Assembly: GCF_003248455.1 (NCBI RefSeq)
Contig: NZ_QFNM01000020.1
Location: forward strand, 18,883-82,882
From: Brevundimonas sp.
GTDB taxonomy: Bacteria; Pseudomonadota; Alphaproteobacteria; Caulobacterales; Caulobacteraceae
Reading direction: 5' to 3'
DNA: 64,000 nucleotides
Positions 35,706 to 44,706 of the stretch are shown one piece after another; the first letter of the stretch is position 1; every line of letters begins with the position of its first letter. The notes under the pieces were generated by a model. The model was given only the letters and a program-made list of their open reading frames with translations, was not told the origin of the DNA and did no database searches. Made by a program: the position numbers and the translations under genes.

Positions 35706-36683
35706 TTAGAGCCTCAGGGCGCAGGCGCCCCAGGTCAGGCCGCCGCCCATGGCCTCCAACAGCACCATGTCGCCCTTCTTGATCCGTCCATCCTGGATCG
35801 CGGCGTCCAGCGCCAGCGGAATGGACGCGGCCGAGGTGTTGGCGTGCATGGCCACGGTCGAGATCACCTTGTTCTCGTCCAGGCCCAGCCGGTCTCCGAC
35901 GCCCTTGATGATCCTCTGGTTGGCTTGGTGGGGCACGAACCAGTCCACGTCCGAAATCTGAATGTCCGCGGCGCCGCAGGCGGCGGTGATGCCTTCGGCG
36001 ATATTGACGACGGCGTGGCGGAAGACCTGGTTGCCGGCCATGCGCAGATGCCCGACCGTGCCCGTCGTCGCCGGCCCGCCATCGACATAAAGGAGATCGG
36101 CCTTGGAGCCGTCGGCGCGCAAGGCGAAGCCCAGCAGCCCCTGGTCGTCCGACGTCCCCTGCCCTTCGCGCGGCTCCAGCACCACGGCCCCCGCGCCGTC
36201 GCCGAACAGGACGCAGGTGGTCCGGTCGGTCCAGTCCATCAGCCGGGTCATTTCCTCGGCCCCGATCACCAGGGCGCATTTCGACAGACCCCGCGCCACG
36301 AAGCCGTCGGCGACGCCGAGCGCATAAACGAAGCCCGAGCAGACCGCCTGGACGTCGAAGGCCACGCCCACGCCCGCGCCCAGCTTGCTCTGGACGATGG
36401 AGGCCACCGCGGGAAAGGTCATGTCCGGCGTCGTCGTCGCCACGACGATCAGGTCGACGTCCGTCGACGCCTTGCCGGCGTCGGCCAGGGCCTTCCTGGC
36501 GGCCTCGACCGCCAGGTCGCTGGTCGGCTGATCGTCGCGCGCCTTGTGGCGCTGCTTGATGCCGGTGCGTTCCTGGATCCATTCGTCGGACGTGTCGACG
36601 ATCTTGGCCAGGTCGGCGTTGGTGACGACCTGCTCCGGCAGGTACGAGCCGACGCCGGTGACGACGCTGCGGGTGACGCTCAC
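35706..36683 (-). CDS. fabH: Beta-ketoacyl-ACP synthase III
   Basis: FabH condenses acetyl-CoA with malonyl-ACP to start fatty acid synthesis. The 325-residue thiolase-fold enzyme has the catalytic triad: Cys in QAVCSGFVYAL, His in VPHQANQRI and Asn in HANTSAASIP. The GTG start at 36683 overlaps the plsX stop as GTGA and gives the canonical N-terminus SVVTGVGSYLPEQVVTN. The long frame further upstream is a shadow of plsX. It is co-transcribed with plsX, linking fatty acid initiation to acyl-phosphate formation. Confidence 0.97.
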   Translation of the reverse strand: MSVTRSVVTGVGSYLPEQVVTNADLAKIVDTSDEWIQERTGIKQRHKARDDQPTSDLAVEAARKALADAGKASTDVDLIVVATTTPDMTFPAVASIVQSKLGAGVGVAFDVQAVCSGFVYALGVADGFVARGLSKCALVIGAEEMTRLMDWTDRTTCVLFGDGAGAVVLEPREGQGTSDDQGLLGFALRADGSKADLLYVDGGPATTGTVGHLRMAGNQVFRHAVVNIAEGITAACGAADIQISDVDWFVPHQANQRIIKGVGDRLGLDENKVISTVAMHANTSAASIPLALDAAIQDGRIKKGDMVLLEAMGGGLTWGACALRL

Positions 36684-37753
36684 TGGACGGTTTCTCCGGC
36701 GGGTGCGGTCGGTTTGGCGTGGTCGAAGACGACGCCGAGTTTGCCCAGATTGTCGCCCACCTTGCTCATATAATCGCTGCGGGCCAGATCGACGGCGATG
36801 CGGATGGCGGCGCCGAACCCCTTGGCGTCGGCCCCGCCATGGCTTTTCACGACGATGCCGTTCAGGCCCAGCAAGGGGCCGCCGTTGATGGCGCTGGGAT
36901 CGATCTTCTGGCGCATCTTCTTCAGGGCGGGCATGGCGATGGCCGCCCCCAGCTTGGACTGGAGGTTGGAGGTCAAAGCCTCCCTCAGCAGGGCCGATAT
37001 GTAGCGGGCCGTGCCTTCGGCGGTCTTGAGGGCGATGTTGCCGGTGAAGCCGTCGGTGACGACCACGTCCACCGTGCCCTTGGCGATGTCGTCGCCCTCG
37101 ACGAACCCATGATAATTCAGGTCGAACGGCCCGTCGCGCAGGATGGCGTGCGCCTCCTTGACCTGTTCGTTGCCCTTCATGTCTTCCGAACCGACGTTCA
37201 GCAGGCCGATGGAGGGCCGCGCCACGCCGTGCACGGCCGACTGGAAGGCTTCGCCCATGATGGCGAACTCGACCAGTTGCTCGGCGTCGCTGCCGATGTT
37301 GGCGCCCACGTCCAGGACCGCCGTATGGCCTTTGAAGGTCGGCCAGCTGGCGACGATGGCGGGCCGTTCCAGCCCCGGCGCGGACATCCGCAGGATCAGC
37401 TTGGCGATAGCCATCAGGGCGCCGGTGTTGCCGGCCGAGACGATGCCGCCCGCTTCGCCGGTCTTCACGACTTCGATGGCGTTCCACAGGCTGGAGCCCT
37501 TGCCGCGCCGCATGGCCTGGGCGGGCTTTTCATCCATCGCCACCACCTTGTCCGTATGGCGAATCTCCACCATGTCGGCCGGCAGGTTGCAGCGCGCCAG
37601 ATGCGCCCGGATCTGGCCCTCGTCCCCATGCAGCAGGAAACGGACGCCGTCGCCGCCGTGGACGGAGAGATAGCTGCGGATGCCGGGAACGACGACGGAC
37701 GGCCCGTGATCGCCGCCCATGGCGTCAAGCGAGATCGTAACTGGGGTGAGCAA
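36680..37753 (-). CDS. plsX: Phosphate acyltransferase PlsX
   Basis: PlsX makes acyl-phosphate from acyl-ACP for PlsY in phospholipid synthesis. The 357-residue protein begins ISLDAMGGDHGPSVVVPG and shows MDEKPAQAMRRGKGSS, SAGNTGALMA, VLDVGANIGSDAEQL, VVVTDGFTGNIALK and the C-terminal GLNGIVVKSHGGADAKGF, all diagnostic. It is coupled to fabH (GTGA overlap). The gene upstream on the same strand is DUF177, separated by 116 bases. Confidence 0.97.
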   Translation of the reverse strand: MLTPVTISLDAMGGDHGPSVVVPGIRSYLSVHGGDGVRFLLHGDEGQIRAHLARCNLPADMVEIRHTDKVVAMDEKPAQAMRRGKGSSLWNAIEVVKTGEAGGIVSAGNTGALMAIAKLILRMSAPGLERPAIVASWPTFKGHTAVLDVGANIGSDAEQLVEFAIMGEAFQSAVHGVARPSIGLLNVGSEDMKGNEQVKEAHAILRDGPFDLNYHGFVEGDDIAKGTVDVVVTDGFTGNIALKTAEGTARYISALLREALTSNLQSKLGAAIAMPALKKMRQKIDPSAINGGPLLGLNGIVVKSHGGADAKGFGAAIRIAVDLARSDYMSKVGDNLGKLGVVFDHAKPTAPAGETVQ

Positions 37754-37869
37754 AGGGACCTCTTATGGCCGCGTCGACCTTGTCGCGCGACGCTTGGTTG
37801 GGCGCTGGACGATAGCGCCGACGCCGGGGGATGCAACCACCCGGCCCCTGCGTCAACCTTGACCAAGTC

Positions 37870-38397
37870 TCAGTCCTGCGCGTCGCGATCCTTCAACGCC
37901 TTCAAGGCGGCGAAAGGCGAAATCTCGTTGGGCTCCTGCGGTTGCACGAACGCCGCACCCGGCTTGCGGGGGAACGGGTCCAGGGACAGCACCAACTGCT
38001 CCACCGCATATTGGCCCAGGTCGATCTTCCCGTCCTCGATCAGGTCGGCGCCGTCCTCGTCCAGGGTGATCTCGATCTCGTCGGTTTGCTCCGGCGCCGC
38101 CTCGGCCAGCTGGATGGAGAAATGTCGATCCACATCCACCGGCAGCGGCTCCAGCGTCAGACCGCAGGTCTGGACGGCGTGGGCGACGACGCGGCCCTTC
38201 ATCGTCCATTCGCCGCTGGACGGGGTGGGCTTGATCTCGAAATCGACCGCGAACCCCTCCAGACCCTGCAAGTCCAGGGCGCGGGCGATTCGCTGGCGGG
38301 CCTCCGCGTCCGGCTCCAGCCGCCGGCTCAGGCCCGCGCCGATCTGATTGATGCGAACCACGTCGCTGAAAGGAGGCGTCATGCTCATCTCGTTCAA
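37870..38397 (-). CDS. DUF177 (YceD-like) protein
   Basis: The 175-residue protein is an alphaproteobacterial DUF177 member. In bacteria with the yceD-rpmF-plsX order, YceD is linked to 23S rRNA accumulation. Here rpmF is absent from the interval, as in many alphaproteobacteria. Family marks include the single Cys in VVAHAVQTCGLTLEPLPVDVD, the acidic segment DEIEITLDEDG and LGQYAVEQLVLSLDPFPRKPG. It overlaps the upstream bc1 chaperone gene by four bases (ATGA). Confidence 0.88.
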   Translation of the reverse strand: MNEMSMTPPFSDVVRINQIGAGLSRRLEPDAEARQRIARALDLQGLEGFAVDFEIKPTPSSGEWTMKGRVVAHAVQTCGLTLEPLPVDVDRHFSIQLAEAAPEQTDEIEITLDEDGADLIEDGKIDLGQYAVEQLVLSLDPFPRKPGAAFVQPQEPNEISPFAALKALKDRDAQD

Positions 38398-38927
38398 ACC
38401 TCGGCCCAGGCCGGCGTCGCCAGCACGGCCTTGAAATCCTGCTCCGCCAGGCGCGCACGGCTGGACAGGGCGTATTCCGCCAGGGCGGCGGCGTGTTCGG
38501 CCTGCGGCTCGGCATAGACGTTACGGGCCATCGCCTGCGACAGGACAGTGGCGTCCCCGCTCCGCAGCGGCCCTTCATAGGCGTTCATCCGACCATAGAC
38601 GGCCTCGCCCAGCTTGCGCATCTTCTTGGCGACCGACACGTCGCCCACGCCCTCTTCGCGCAATGCATGATCCAGCGCCGAGACATAGACGTCGAACACC
38701 GCCTGGGCGGCGTCGCGTCCCTGGGCCGTGTCCTCGTCGCGCAACCGCAACACAAGCAGCAGCACGTGCAGCGTATAAAGCTCGAATCGGGCGTCTATGC
38801 GGTCGGCCACGCCCAGCCGCGTATAGAAGGCCGGATTGCGCGCCTGCGCCACCGCCCTGGCGTACAGATCGTCGCCGATGCGCGGCCCGGATCGCGGTTT
38901 GAACAGGTTTTTCAGCATGGGTTCCAA
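38394..38927 (-). CDS. Ubiquinol-cytochrome c chaperone (CBP3 family)
   Basis: The 177-residue protein belongs to the CBP3/UQCC1 family that helps assemble cytochrome b into the bc1 complex. Typical blocks are NPAFYTRLGVADRIDARFEL, LLLRLR-like helix, VFDVYVSALDHALREEGVGD, VAKKMRKLGEAVYGR and a C-terminal region rich in Ala helices. No signal peptide or membrane helix is present, so it acts at the cytoplasmic side of the inner membrane. It diverges from bamE, a pairing frequent in alphaproteobacteria. Confidence 0.9.
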   Translation of the reverse strand: MEPMLKNLFKPRSGPRIGDDLYARAVAQARNPAFYTRLGVADRIDARFELYTLHVLLLVLRLRDEDTAQGRDAAQAVFDVYVSALDHALREEGVGDVSVAKKMRKLGEAVYGRMNAYEGPLRSGDATVLSQAMARNVYAEPQAEHAAALAEYALSSRARLAEQDFKAVLATPAWAEV

Positions 38928-39009
38928 CGGCCCCTTTTCCGCCGCGCCGTTGAACTAGGACGCAGGTCCGTCTAGGTCAAAGACCTTGTTCTCTCGCAGG
39001 CGCCCGACC

Positions 39010-39489
39010 ATGTCCCGTTTCGTCCCGCTTTTCGCCGCCGTTTCGCTGGCTGGTCTCAGCGCCGCCTGCGCGCCCGTCATCGGCTCGAACGGCTTCCAGG
39101 CCATCGACGCCAAGCCTCAGGACGTGGTCGCCGGGACCGACACCAAGGAGACGGTGCTGGCCAAGCTGGGTTCGCCGTCGACCACCTCGACCTTCGAACC
39201 GAACCAGGTCTGGTACTACATCAGCCAGACGACCGAGAAATACACCTACAACCTGCCCAAGGTCTCCAGCCGCACCGTGACCGAAATCACCTTCGCGCCC
39301 GGCGGGGACCAGGTGGCGTCGGTGCGGACCCTGGGTCTGAACGACGGCGAGGACATCGCCATGAACCGCAACGAGACCCCGACGCGCGGCCGCGAATTGA
39401 CGGTGCTTGAACAACTGCTGGGCAATGTGGGTCGCGGTCAGTTGCCGCGCACGGACGAGGACGCCCCCGGTCAACGCCGCCCCGACTGA
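39010..39489 (+). CDS. bamE: Outer membrane assembly factor BamE
   Basis: BamE is the small lipoprotein of the beta-barrel assembly machine. The 159-residue protein has a lipobox LSAAC (Cys20), the SmpA/OmlA fold with AGTDTKETVLAKLGSPST and the conserved VWYYISQTTEKYT. The C-terminal charged tail after about residue 125 is longer than in E. coli, as usual for Caulobacterales. The ATG at 39010 fits the signal peptide; a TTG 24 bases upstream adds an unlikely arginine-rich lead. A terminator hairpin follows 26 bases after the stop. Confidence 0.93.
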   Translation: MSRFVPLFAAVSLAGLSAACAPVIGSNGFQAIDAKPQDVVAGTDTKETVLAKLGSPSTTSTFEPNQVWYYISQTTEKYTYNLPKVSSRTVTEITFAPGGDQVASVRTLGLNDGEDIAMNRNETPTRGRELTVLEQLLGNVGRGQLPRTDEDAPGQRRPD

Positions 39490-39515
39490 CATCGGGCGAC
39501 AGACCGGATATGCAA

Positions 39516-39543
39516 ACGGCCCGGAGATCGCTCTCCGGGCCGT
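39516..39543. terminator. Bidirectional intrinsic terminator between bamE and hppA
   Basis: A perfect 12-bp inverted repeat (39516-39527 and 39532-39543) with loop TCGC lies between two convergent genes. As at 2350-2379, the minus-strand RNA has a GCGA tetraloop and the stem top reads GGAGA/TCTCC. U tracts are weak on both sides. Confidence 0.75.
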
Positions 39544-39563
39544 CGTCATTTCAGGGCGCGGTC

Positions 39564-41727
39564 CTAACCGACCGACCCGCTGGCCAGAACCGCCAACAGC
39601 AGCAGGGCCACGATGTTGGTGATCTTGATCATCGGGTTCACCGCCGGGCCGGAGGTGTCCTTGTAGGGGTCGCCGACCGTGTCGCCGGTCACGGCCGCCT
39701 TATGGGCTTCCGAGCCCTTGCCGTGGACGACGCCGTTCTTGTCGGTGAAGCCTTCCTCGATCAGCTTCTTGGCGTTGTCCCAGGCGCCGCCGCCCGAGGT
39801 CATCGAAATGGCCACGAACAGGCCGGTGACGATCACCCCCATCAACATGGCGCCCAGGGCCGCGAAGGCGTTGGCCTTGTCCGAGATCGCAAGCACAGCC
39901 ACGAACAGGACGATGGGCGACAGGACCGGCAGCAGCGACGGCGCGATCATCTCGCGGATCGCCGCCTTGGTCAGGATGTCGACCGCCCGGCCGTACTCCG
40001 GCTTGACCTGATAGGTCATGATGCCGGGATTCTCGCGGAATTGGCGGCGCACTTCGGCGACGACCGATTCGGCCGCCCGCCCCACGGCCATCATCGACAT
40101 CCCCCCGAATAGAAAGGGCAGCAGCCCCCCGAACAGCAGGCCGACGACGACATAGGGGTTGGTCAGATCGAAGGCGATCGGCCCCATATTGGCGAAGAAC
40201 GGATAGTCCGCCGGGTTGGCCGAGAAATACTGCAGATCCGACGTATAGGCCGCGAACAGCACCAACGCCCCCAGGCCCGCCGAGCCGATGGCGTAGCCCT
40301 TGGTCACGGCCTTGGTCGTGTTGCCCACGGCATCGAGCGCATCCGTCGAATGCCGCACCTCGGCCGGCAGGCCCGCCATTTCGGCGATGCCGCCGGCGTT
40401 GTCGGTCACGGGTCCGAAGGCGTCCAGCGCCACGATCATGCCCGCCACGCCCAGCATGGTGGTGGTGGCGATGGCGATGCCGAACAGGCCCGCCAACTGG
40501 AAGCTGACGACGATGCCGGCGATGATGGTCAGGGCCGGAAGGGCCGTGGCCTCCAGCGACACCGCCAGACCCTGGATGACATTGGTGCCGTGGCCGGAGA
40601 CAGAGGCGTTGGCCACCGACCGCACGGGCCGGAAGCCCGAGCCGGTGTAGTATTCCGTCACCACGACGATGGCCGCCGTCACGCCCAGCCCGACCAGGCC
40701 GGACCAGAACAGGGCCATCGGCTGGATCTCCAGCCCGCCTGCGGTGACGATCGGCCCCGTCACCATCTGGTCGATCACCCACCAGACCGCGCCGATGGAC
40801 AGGACGCCGGTCACGATCAGTCCCTGATAGAGGGCGCCCATGATGTTGCGGCTCTTGCCCAGTCGCACGAAGAAGCTGCCGACGATGGAGGTGACGATGC
40901 AGACCGCGCAGATCGCCAGCGGCAGCGCCATCATCACGTCCACATAGGGCTGGTCGCGGAAGAAGATGGCGGCCAGCACCATGGTCGCCACCGTCGTCAC
41001 CGCGTAGGTTTCGAACAGATCGGCGGCCATGCCGGCGCAGTCGCCGACATTGTCGCCGACATTGTCGGCGATGGTAGCGGCGTTGCGGGGATCGTCCTCT
41101 GGGATTCCCGCCTCGACCTTGCCCACCATGTCGCCGCCCACGTCCGCGCCCTTGGTGAAGATGCCGCCGCCGAGCCGCGCGAAGATGGAGATCAGCGAGG
41201 CGCCGAAGCCCAGCGCCACCAGGCCGTCGATCACTTCGCGCCCGGTGGACGCCAGCCCCAGATGCTGGGTCAGCACGATGTAATAGCCCGACCGACACAC
41301 CGATCAGGGCGCCGCCGGCCACGAACATGCCCGTAATGGCGCCGGAGCGGAACGCCAGGTCCAGCCCCTTGGCCAGTCCCTCGGACGCAGCCTGGGCCGT
41401 ACGGACGTTGGCGCGCACCGAGATCAGCATCCCCGCATAGCCCGCCGCGCCGGACAGGACCGCCCCGATCAGGAAGCCGACGGCGGCGTAGACGCCGATC
41501 AGGAAATAGGCGGCGATCAGGATCACGATCCCCACCATGCCGATGGTCAGATATTGCCGCTTCAGATAGGCGGAAGCGCCTTCCTGAATCGCGGCTGCGA
41601 TCTCTCGCATCTTGTCGTTGCCGGTGCTCGCCTTCATCAGCACGGCCGTCTGGACGGCGCCGTAAAGCACCGCCAGGACACCGGCCGCGAAGACCAGCGT
41701 GAGATAAGTCGTCATTGGCGTTTCCAT
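39564..41727 (-). pseudogene. hppA: Membrane-bound proton-translocating pyrophosphatase, frameshifted near the N-terminus
   Basis: HppA pumps protons by hydrolysing pyrophosphate. Residues 1-~150 ([20 protein letters not shown] and the first helices to [15 protein letters not shown]) are read in one frame. From [11 protein letters not shown] on, the rest is read in another, starting near 41290. Removing one base from the CCC run at 41287-41289 (GGG on the minus strand) joins them into a complete ~715-residue enzyme. The catalytic block [20 protein letters not shown] and [21 protein letters not shown] are intact. GNTTKA carries Lys at the position that marks K+-independent enzymes. The error is probably technical. 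ATGs at 41727 and 41715 are both possible starts; 41715 has GGAAA upstream. Confidence 0.88.
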
Positions 41728-41967
41728 GCCCTTGCAAACAGGCGCGCGGGCCTGGAGCGGCGGGCGGGCGTTATCGCCTCTGTCCGCCTTCCGGTCCCCC
41801 CGCGCGCGGCGAACGCATCATCGCGTCCCTTGGGATTTGCATATCGACGGTGTCACGACGCGAACCGCGATGCAATCGGGCAGCCCAACCGCCGCTAGGG
41901 GGACAAGCTGTGACGGTTGCGATGTCTGGCGTCTCGTGAGACTGTTCGTCGGAACGAGGGTTTCCAA

Positions 41968-42264
41968 ATGATCTTGACCGTCCTGTTTATTGCTGGAGCC
42001 TTAGCTTTTCAGGATCGACCGGCAACATCGGCGCCGGCGGCCGTCGCCGCCCAGCCTGAACCGCCCGCTCAGACGGCGCCGCAAAGACCACGCCGTATCT
42101 GTGAAACCCGGGCCTTGACCGGTCGACGGCTAGAGCAGCGCATCTGCTACACGCCGGAGCAATATGCCGAGATGGTGGCGATCAAGCGCAGGGAGGCCGA
42201 GGAAATGGTCGCCCGCGGCATCAATCAAGACGACGCCCGCGCAGCGGGCGGCATACCCCGTTAG
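41968..42264 (+). CDS. Small exported protein of unknown function
   Basis: The 98-residue protein has an N-terminal signal peptide (MILTVLFIAGALAFQ), a Pro/Ala/Gln linker and a C-terminal conserved-looking segment RRICETRALTGRRLEQRICYTPEQYAEM with two cysteines about 17 residues apart, which may form a disulfide. Similar short secreted CxE...tGsRl...RvC proteins recur in Caulobacterales and Sphingomonadales genomes; no function is known to me. The ATG at 41968 follows GGAACGAGGG. It ends four bases inside the convergent gene. Confidence 0.7.
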   Translation: MILTVLFIAGALAFQDRPATSAPAAVAAQPEPPAQTAPQRPRRICETRALTGRRLEQRICYTPEQYAEMVAIKRREAEEMVARGINQDDARAAGGIPR

Positions 42265-42692
42265 GGGCGGGACGGCATTCCGGCGCGGCGACGCGGGGTC
42301 TGAGAGACGATTTCGACCCGAACGACAGACCCACGCCCCGATATGCCGTTGGCCGCCGCGACCACGGCGGCGGACAGGGCGCGCTCGTCCAGCCGGGTCC
42401 AGTCGCCCGGCACGGTGAAGGGGGTGCGGTGCGCGGCCTTCACCAGGGCGTCGCGGAAGAAGGCCTCCTTGGGCTTGATCTGCTCCAGCGTCTTGCCGGC
42501 GCCCAGTTCCAGCCGCAGGGCCACGAACACATAGTTTCTCAGCCGGCCGCCCTCGATGACCGGCAGGCCCAGCCCCGCGATACCGAGCGAGGCCGGCGCG
42601 GCGGGCGAGTCGCTGGACGCGGCGGCGGCGCCGCGCGGCAGGGCGCTCGCGACAGCAGCGGTTCCGGCGACGATCAGGCTTCTTCGATCCAT
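42261..42692 (-). CDS. Exported protein with twin-arginine-like signal, unknown function
   Basis: The 143-residue protein starts MDRRSLIVAGTAAVASALPRGAAAA, a twin-arginine-type signal with a likely AxA cleavage site. The mature part has GLPVIEGGRLRNYVFVALRLELGAGKTLEQI, KPKEAFFRDALVKAAHRTPF and a C-terminal VVRVEIVSQTPRRR strand. This resembles periplasmic proteins encoded next to thiL in Caulobacter relatives. The YVFVALRLEL...K.EAFFRDALV pattern recalls FliL-like domains, but that is tentative. It is 42 bases downstream of thiL on the same strand and may end that operon. Confidence 0.65.
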   Translation of the reverse strand: MDRRSLIVAGTAAVASALPRGAAAASSDSPAAPASLGIAGLGLPVIEGGRLRNYVFVALRLELGAGKTLEQIKPKEAFFRDALVKAAHRTPFTVPGDWTRLDERALSAAVVAAANGISGRGSVVRVEIVSQTPRRRAGMPSRP

Positions 42693-42734
42693 ATCCGGCG
42701 GATAGCCGAAGGACGTTAGGATTCCCTTGCCGCC

Positions 42735-43724
42735 TCAGCGGTGCGTCCAGCCGGGACGCGCCATCTGGACCGGCCGACCATCATAGGTCGCAGTCAGGCC
42801 GACCCCGGCCGCGACCTCCCCTACTCGCGTCAGCCTGACCAGACGACGCTCGGCTTCGCGACGCAGGGACTCCTCATGGCGCGGGTGGGCGGTGAAGGCG
42901 ATCTGATAGTCGTCGCCGCCGCCCGCCAGGTCTTCCAGCGACAGCTGCGCGTCGACGCGGTCGTCGAACCAGGCCTGGGCCGCCGCCGACAAGGGCAGGA
43001 CGTTCAGGTTCAGCATGATCGCCGCGCCGCTGGCGCGCGCGACGTGGGCCAGGTCCGCCGCCAGGCCGTCCGACACATCCACCGATGCGGTTGCGAACTC
43101 GCGCACCACGGGGGCGAAGTCCAGACGCGGCGTCGGCGTGCGGTAATGGTCGATCAGGGCGGCGATCCGCTCTTCATCCAGCGCCAGCTCGCCCCGCGCG
43201 GCCCGGAGGCCCAAGAGCCCGTCGCCGATGGAGCCGGTGACGAAGACCAGGTCCCCGACCTGCGCGCCCGCACGACTCACCGCCGCGCCCGCCGGAACCC
43301 AGCCCAGCGCCGTCAAGGAAAAGCTGGCCGGACCCGGCGTTTTCACCGTATCGCCGCCCAGCAGCCCCACGCCGAACCGCGCCTGGTCCTCGGCCAGTCC
43401 CGCCGCGAACGCCTCGCGCTCGGGCCAGCCGCACCGTTCGGACCAGAAGCAGGACAGCAGATAGCCGAACGGCTCGGCGCCCTTGGCCGCCAGGTCCGAC
43501 AGGTTCACCCGCAACAGCTTCCTGGCCACCGTATCCAGGGGGTCGCCGGGCAGGAAATGCACCCCCTCGACCATCGCGTCCTTGGTCAGGACTAGGTCTT
43601 GACCAGGCCGCGACGGCAGGATGGCCACATCGTCCGTCAGACCCCGCGCCCATTCGGGATGGGCCAGGGGCTTCAGCAGCCGCTCGATCGTCTCGAATTC
43701 GCCCGCGACGTCGAGCGCAGGCAT
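42735..43724 (-). CDS. thiL: Thiamine-monophosphate kinase
   Basis: ThiL phosphorylates thiamine monophosphate to the diphosphate cofactor. The 329-residue PurM-like enzyme shows LTDDVAILPSRPGQDLVLTKD, AMVEGVHFLPGD, RVNLSDLAAKGAEP, LLGGDTVKTPG, ASVDVSDGLAADLAH and AGGGDDYQIAFT. These are the metal and phosphate sites of the family. Its ATG overlaps the last base of the nusB stop (TAATG). It is the last enzymatic gene of the rib-nusB-thiL unit. Confidence 0.96.
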   Translation of the reverse strand: MPALDVAGEFETIERLLKPLAHPEWARGLTDDVAILPSRPGQDLVLTKDAMVEGVHFLPGDPLDTVARKLLRVNLSDLAAKGAEPFGYLLSCFWSERCGWPEREAFAAGLAEDQARFGVGLLGGDTVKTPGPASFSLTALGWVPAGAAVSRAGAQVGDLVFVTGSIGDGLLGLRAARGELALDEERIAALIDHYRTPTPRLDFAPVVREFATASVDVSDGLAADLAHVARASGAAIMLNLNVLPLSAAAQAWFDDRVDAQLSLEDLAGGGDDYQIAFTAHPRHEESLRREAERRLVRLTRVGEVAAGVGLTATYDGRPVQMARPGWTHR

Positions 43725-44248
43725 TATTTGCGCGTGTCTCTGGCCACGCCGTCCAGGGCGGCGTTGACGAAACGCGCCTCGGCGTCGTCGAAGAAGGCCT
43801 TGGCCAGTTCGACATATTCGTCGATCACAACCTCGCGCGGGGTCTCGGGCTGTTTCATCAGCTCCCAGGCGCCCGAGCGCAACAGGGCGCGCAGGGTGGC
43901 GTCGATCCGCTCCAGCTTCCAGTTGGCGGCCAGGCGCGCCTTGATGGCGGCGTCGATCTCGCGCTGGCTTTCGATCACGCCGCGCACGATCTCTGCAAAA
44001 TAGGCTTCGTCGGCCTCGGCCAGGGCCTGGCCTTCGAGATCGGCGTCGAAACGGAAGTTCGAGAATTCGGCGATCACCGTCTCCACCCCCTCGCCCGCCA
44101 ACTCCATCTGATAAAGGGCCTGGACGGCGGCCAGGCGCGACACGGTGCGGGCGCGGCGTTGCTTGGAGCTCAGGTTCGGCTCGGCGCGCTGCTTCTCGAT
44201 CTCGGCCAGCTGTTCGAGGACGGATTTGACGCTGTTCGGTTCGGTCAT
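43724..44248 (-). CDS. nusB: Transcription antitermination factor NusB
   Basis: NusB with NusE binds boxA RNA to prevent premature termination in rRNA operons. The 174-residue protein is all-helical, with [21 protein letters not shown] near residue 35, [13 protein letters not shown] and [14 protein letters not shown] near the C-terminus. An N-terminal extension of about 30 residues before the conserved core is longer than in E. coli. It is coupled to ribH by ATGA overlap and to thiL by TAATG. Confidence 0.95.
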   Translation of the reverse strand: MTEPNSVKSVLEQLAEIEKQRAEPNLSSKQRRARTVSRLAAVQALYQMELAGEGVETVIAEFSNFRFDADLEGQALAEADEAYFAEIVRGVIESQREIDAAIKARLAANWKLERIDATLRALLRSGAWELMKQPETPREVVIDEYVELAKAFFDDAEARFVNAALDGVARDTRK

Positions 44249-44706
44249 GCGCCGACGCCTACGCGCAATCGCTTCTTCAAGGCAATGAGATCGAGGCAGG
44301 CTTTCGCCGCGCCGCCGCCCTTATCCCCTTCCGATAGCCGCGCCCTATACCAGGCCTGGTCTTCGTCCTCGGTCGTCAGGACGCCGTTGCCGATGGCCAG
44401 CCCCTTGACGCCCAGGGCCATGATGCCGGCGGCCGACTGGTCCGAGACGATCTCGAAATGATAGGTCTCTCCGCGGATCACCGCGCCCAGGGCGACATAG
44501 CCGTCATAGCGCGGGGCGGTCGGGAAACGCCCCGCCTCCTCGGCCATGGCGATGGCGGGCGGGATTTCCAGGGCGCCCGGCACGGTCACGACGTCGAAAT
44601 CCGCGCCGCGCGCCTTCAGCGTCTCCTTGGCGCCTTCCAGCAGAGCGTCGGCGAGGGCGTCGTAGAAACGGGCCTCGACGATCAGAATACGGGGTGCGTC
44701 GCTCAC
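44245..44706 (-). CDS. ribH: 6,7-dimethyl-8-ribityllumazine synthase
   Basis: RibH condenses the ribityl-pyrimidine with dihydroxybutanone phosphate to lumazine. The 153-residue protein shows [54 protein letters not shown] with the catalytic His, and [12 protein letters not shown]. The position in the operon (ribE-ribBA-ribH) matches its step. It overlaps ribBA (ATGA) and nusB (ATGA). Confidence 0.97.
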   Translation of the reverse strand: MSDAPRILIVEARFYDALADALLEGAKETLKARGADFDVVTVPGALEIPPAIAMAEEAGRFPTAPRYDGYVALGAVIRGETYHFEIVSDQSAAGIMALGVKGLAIGNGVLTTEDEDQAWYRARLSEGDKGGGAAKACLDLIALKKRLRVGVGA

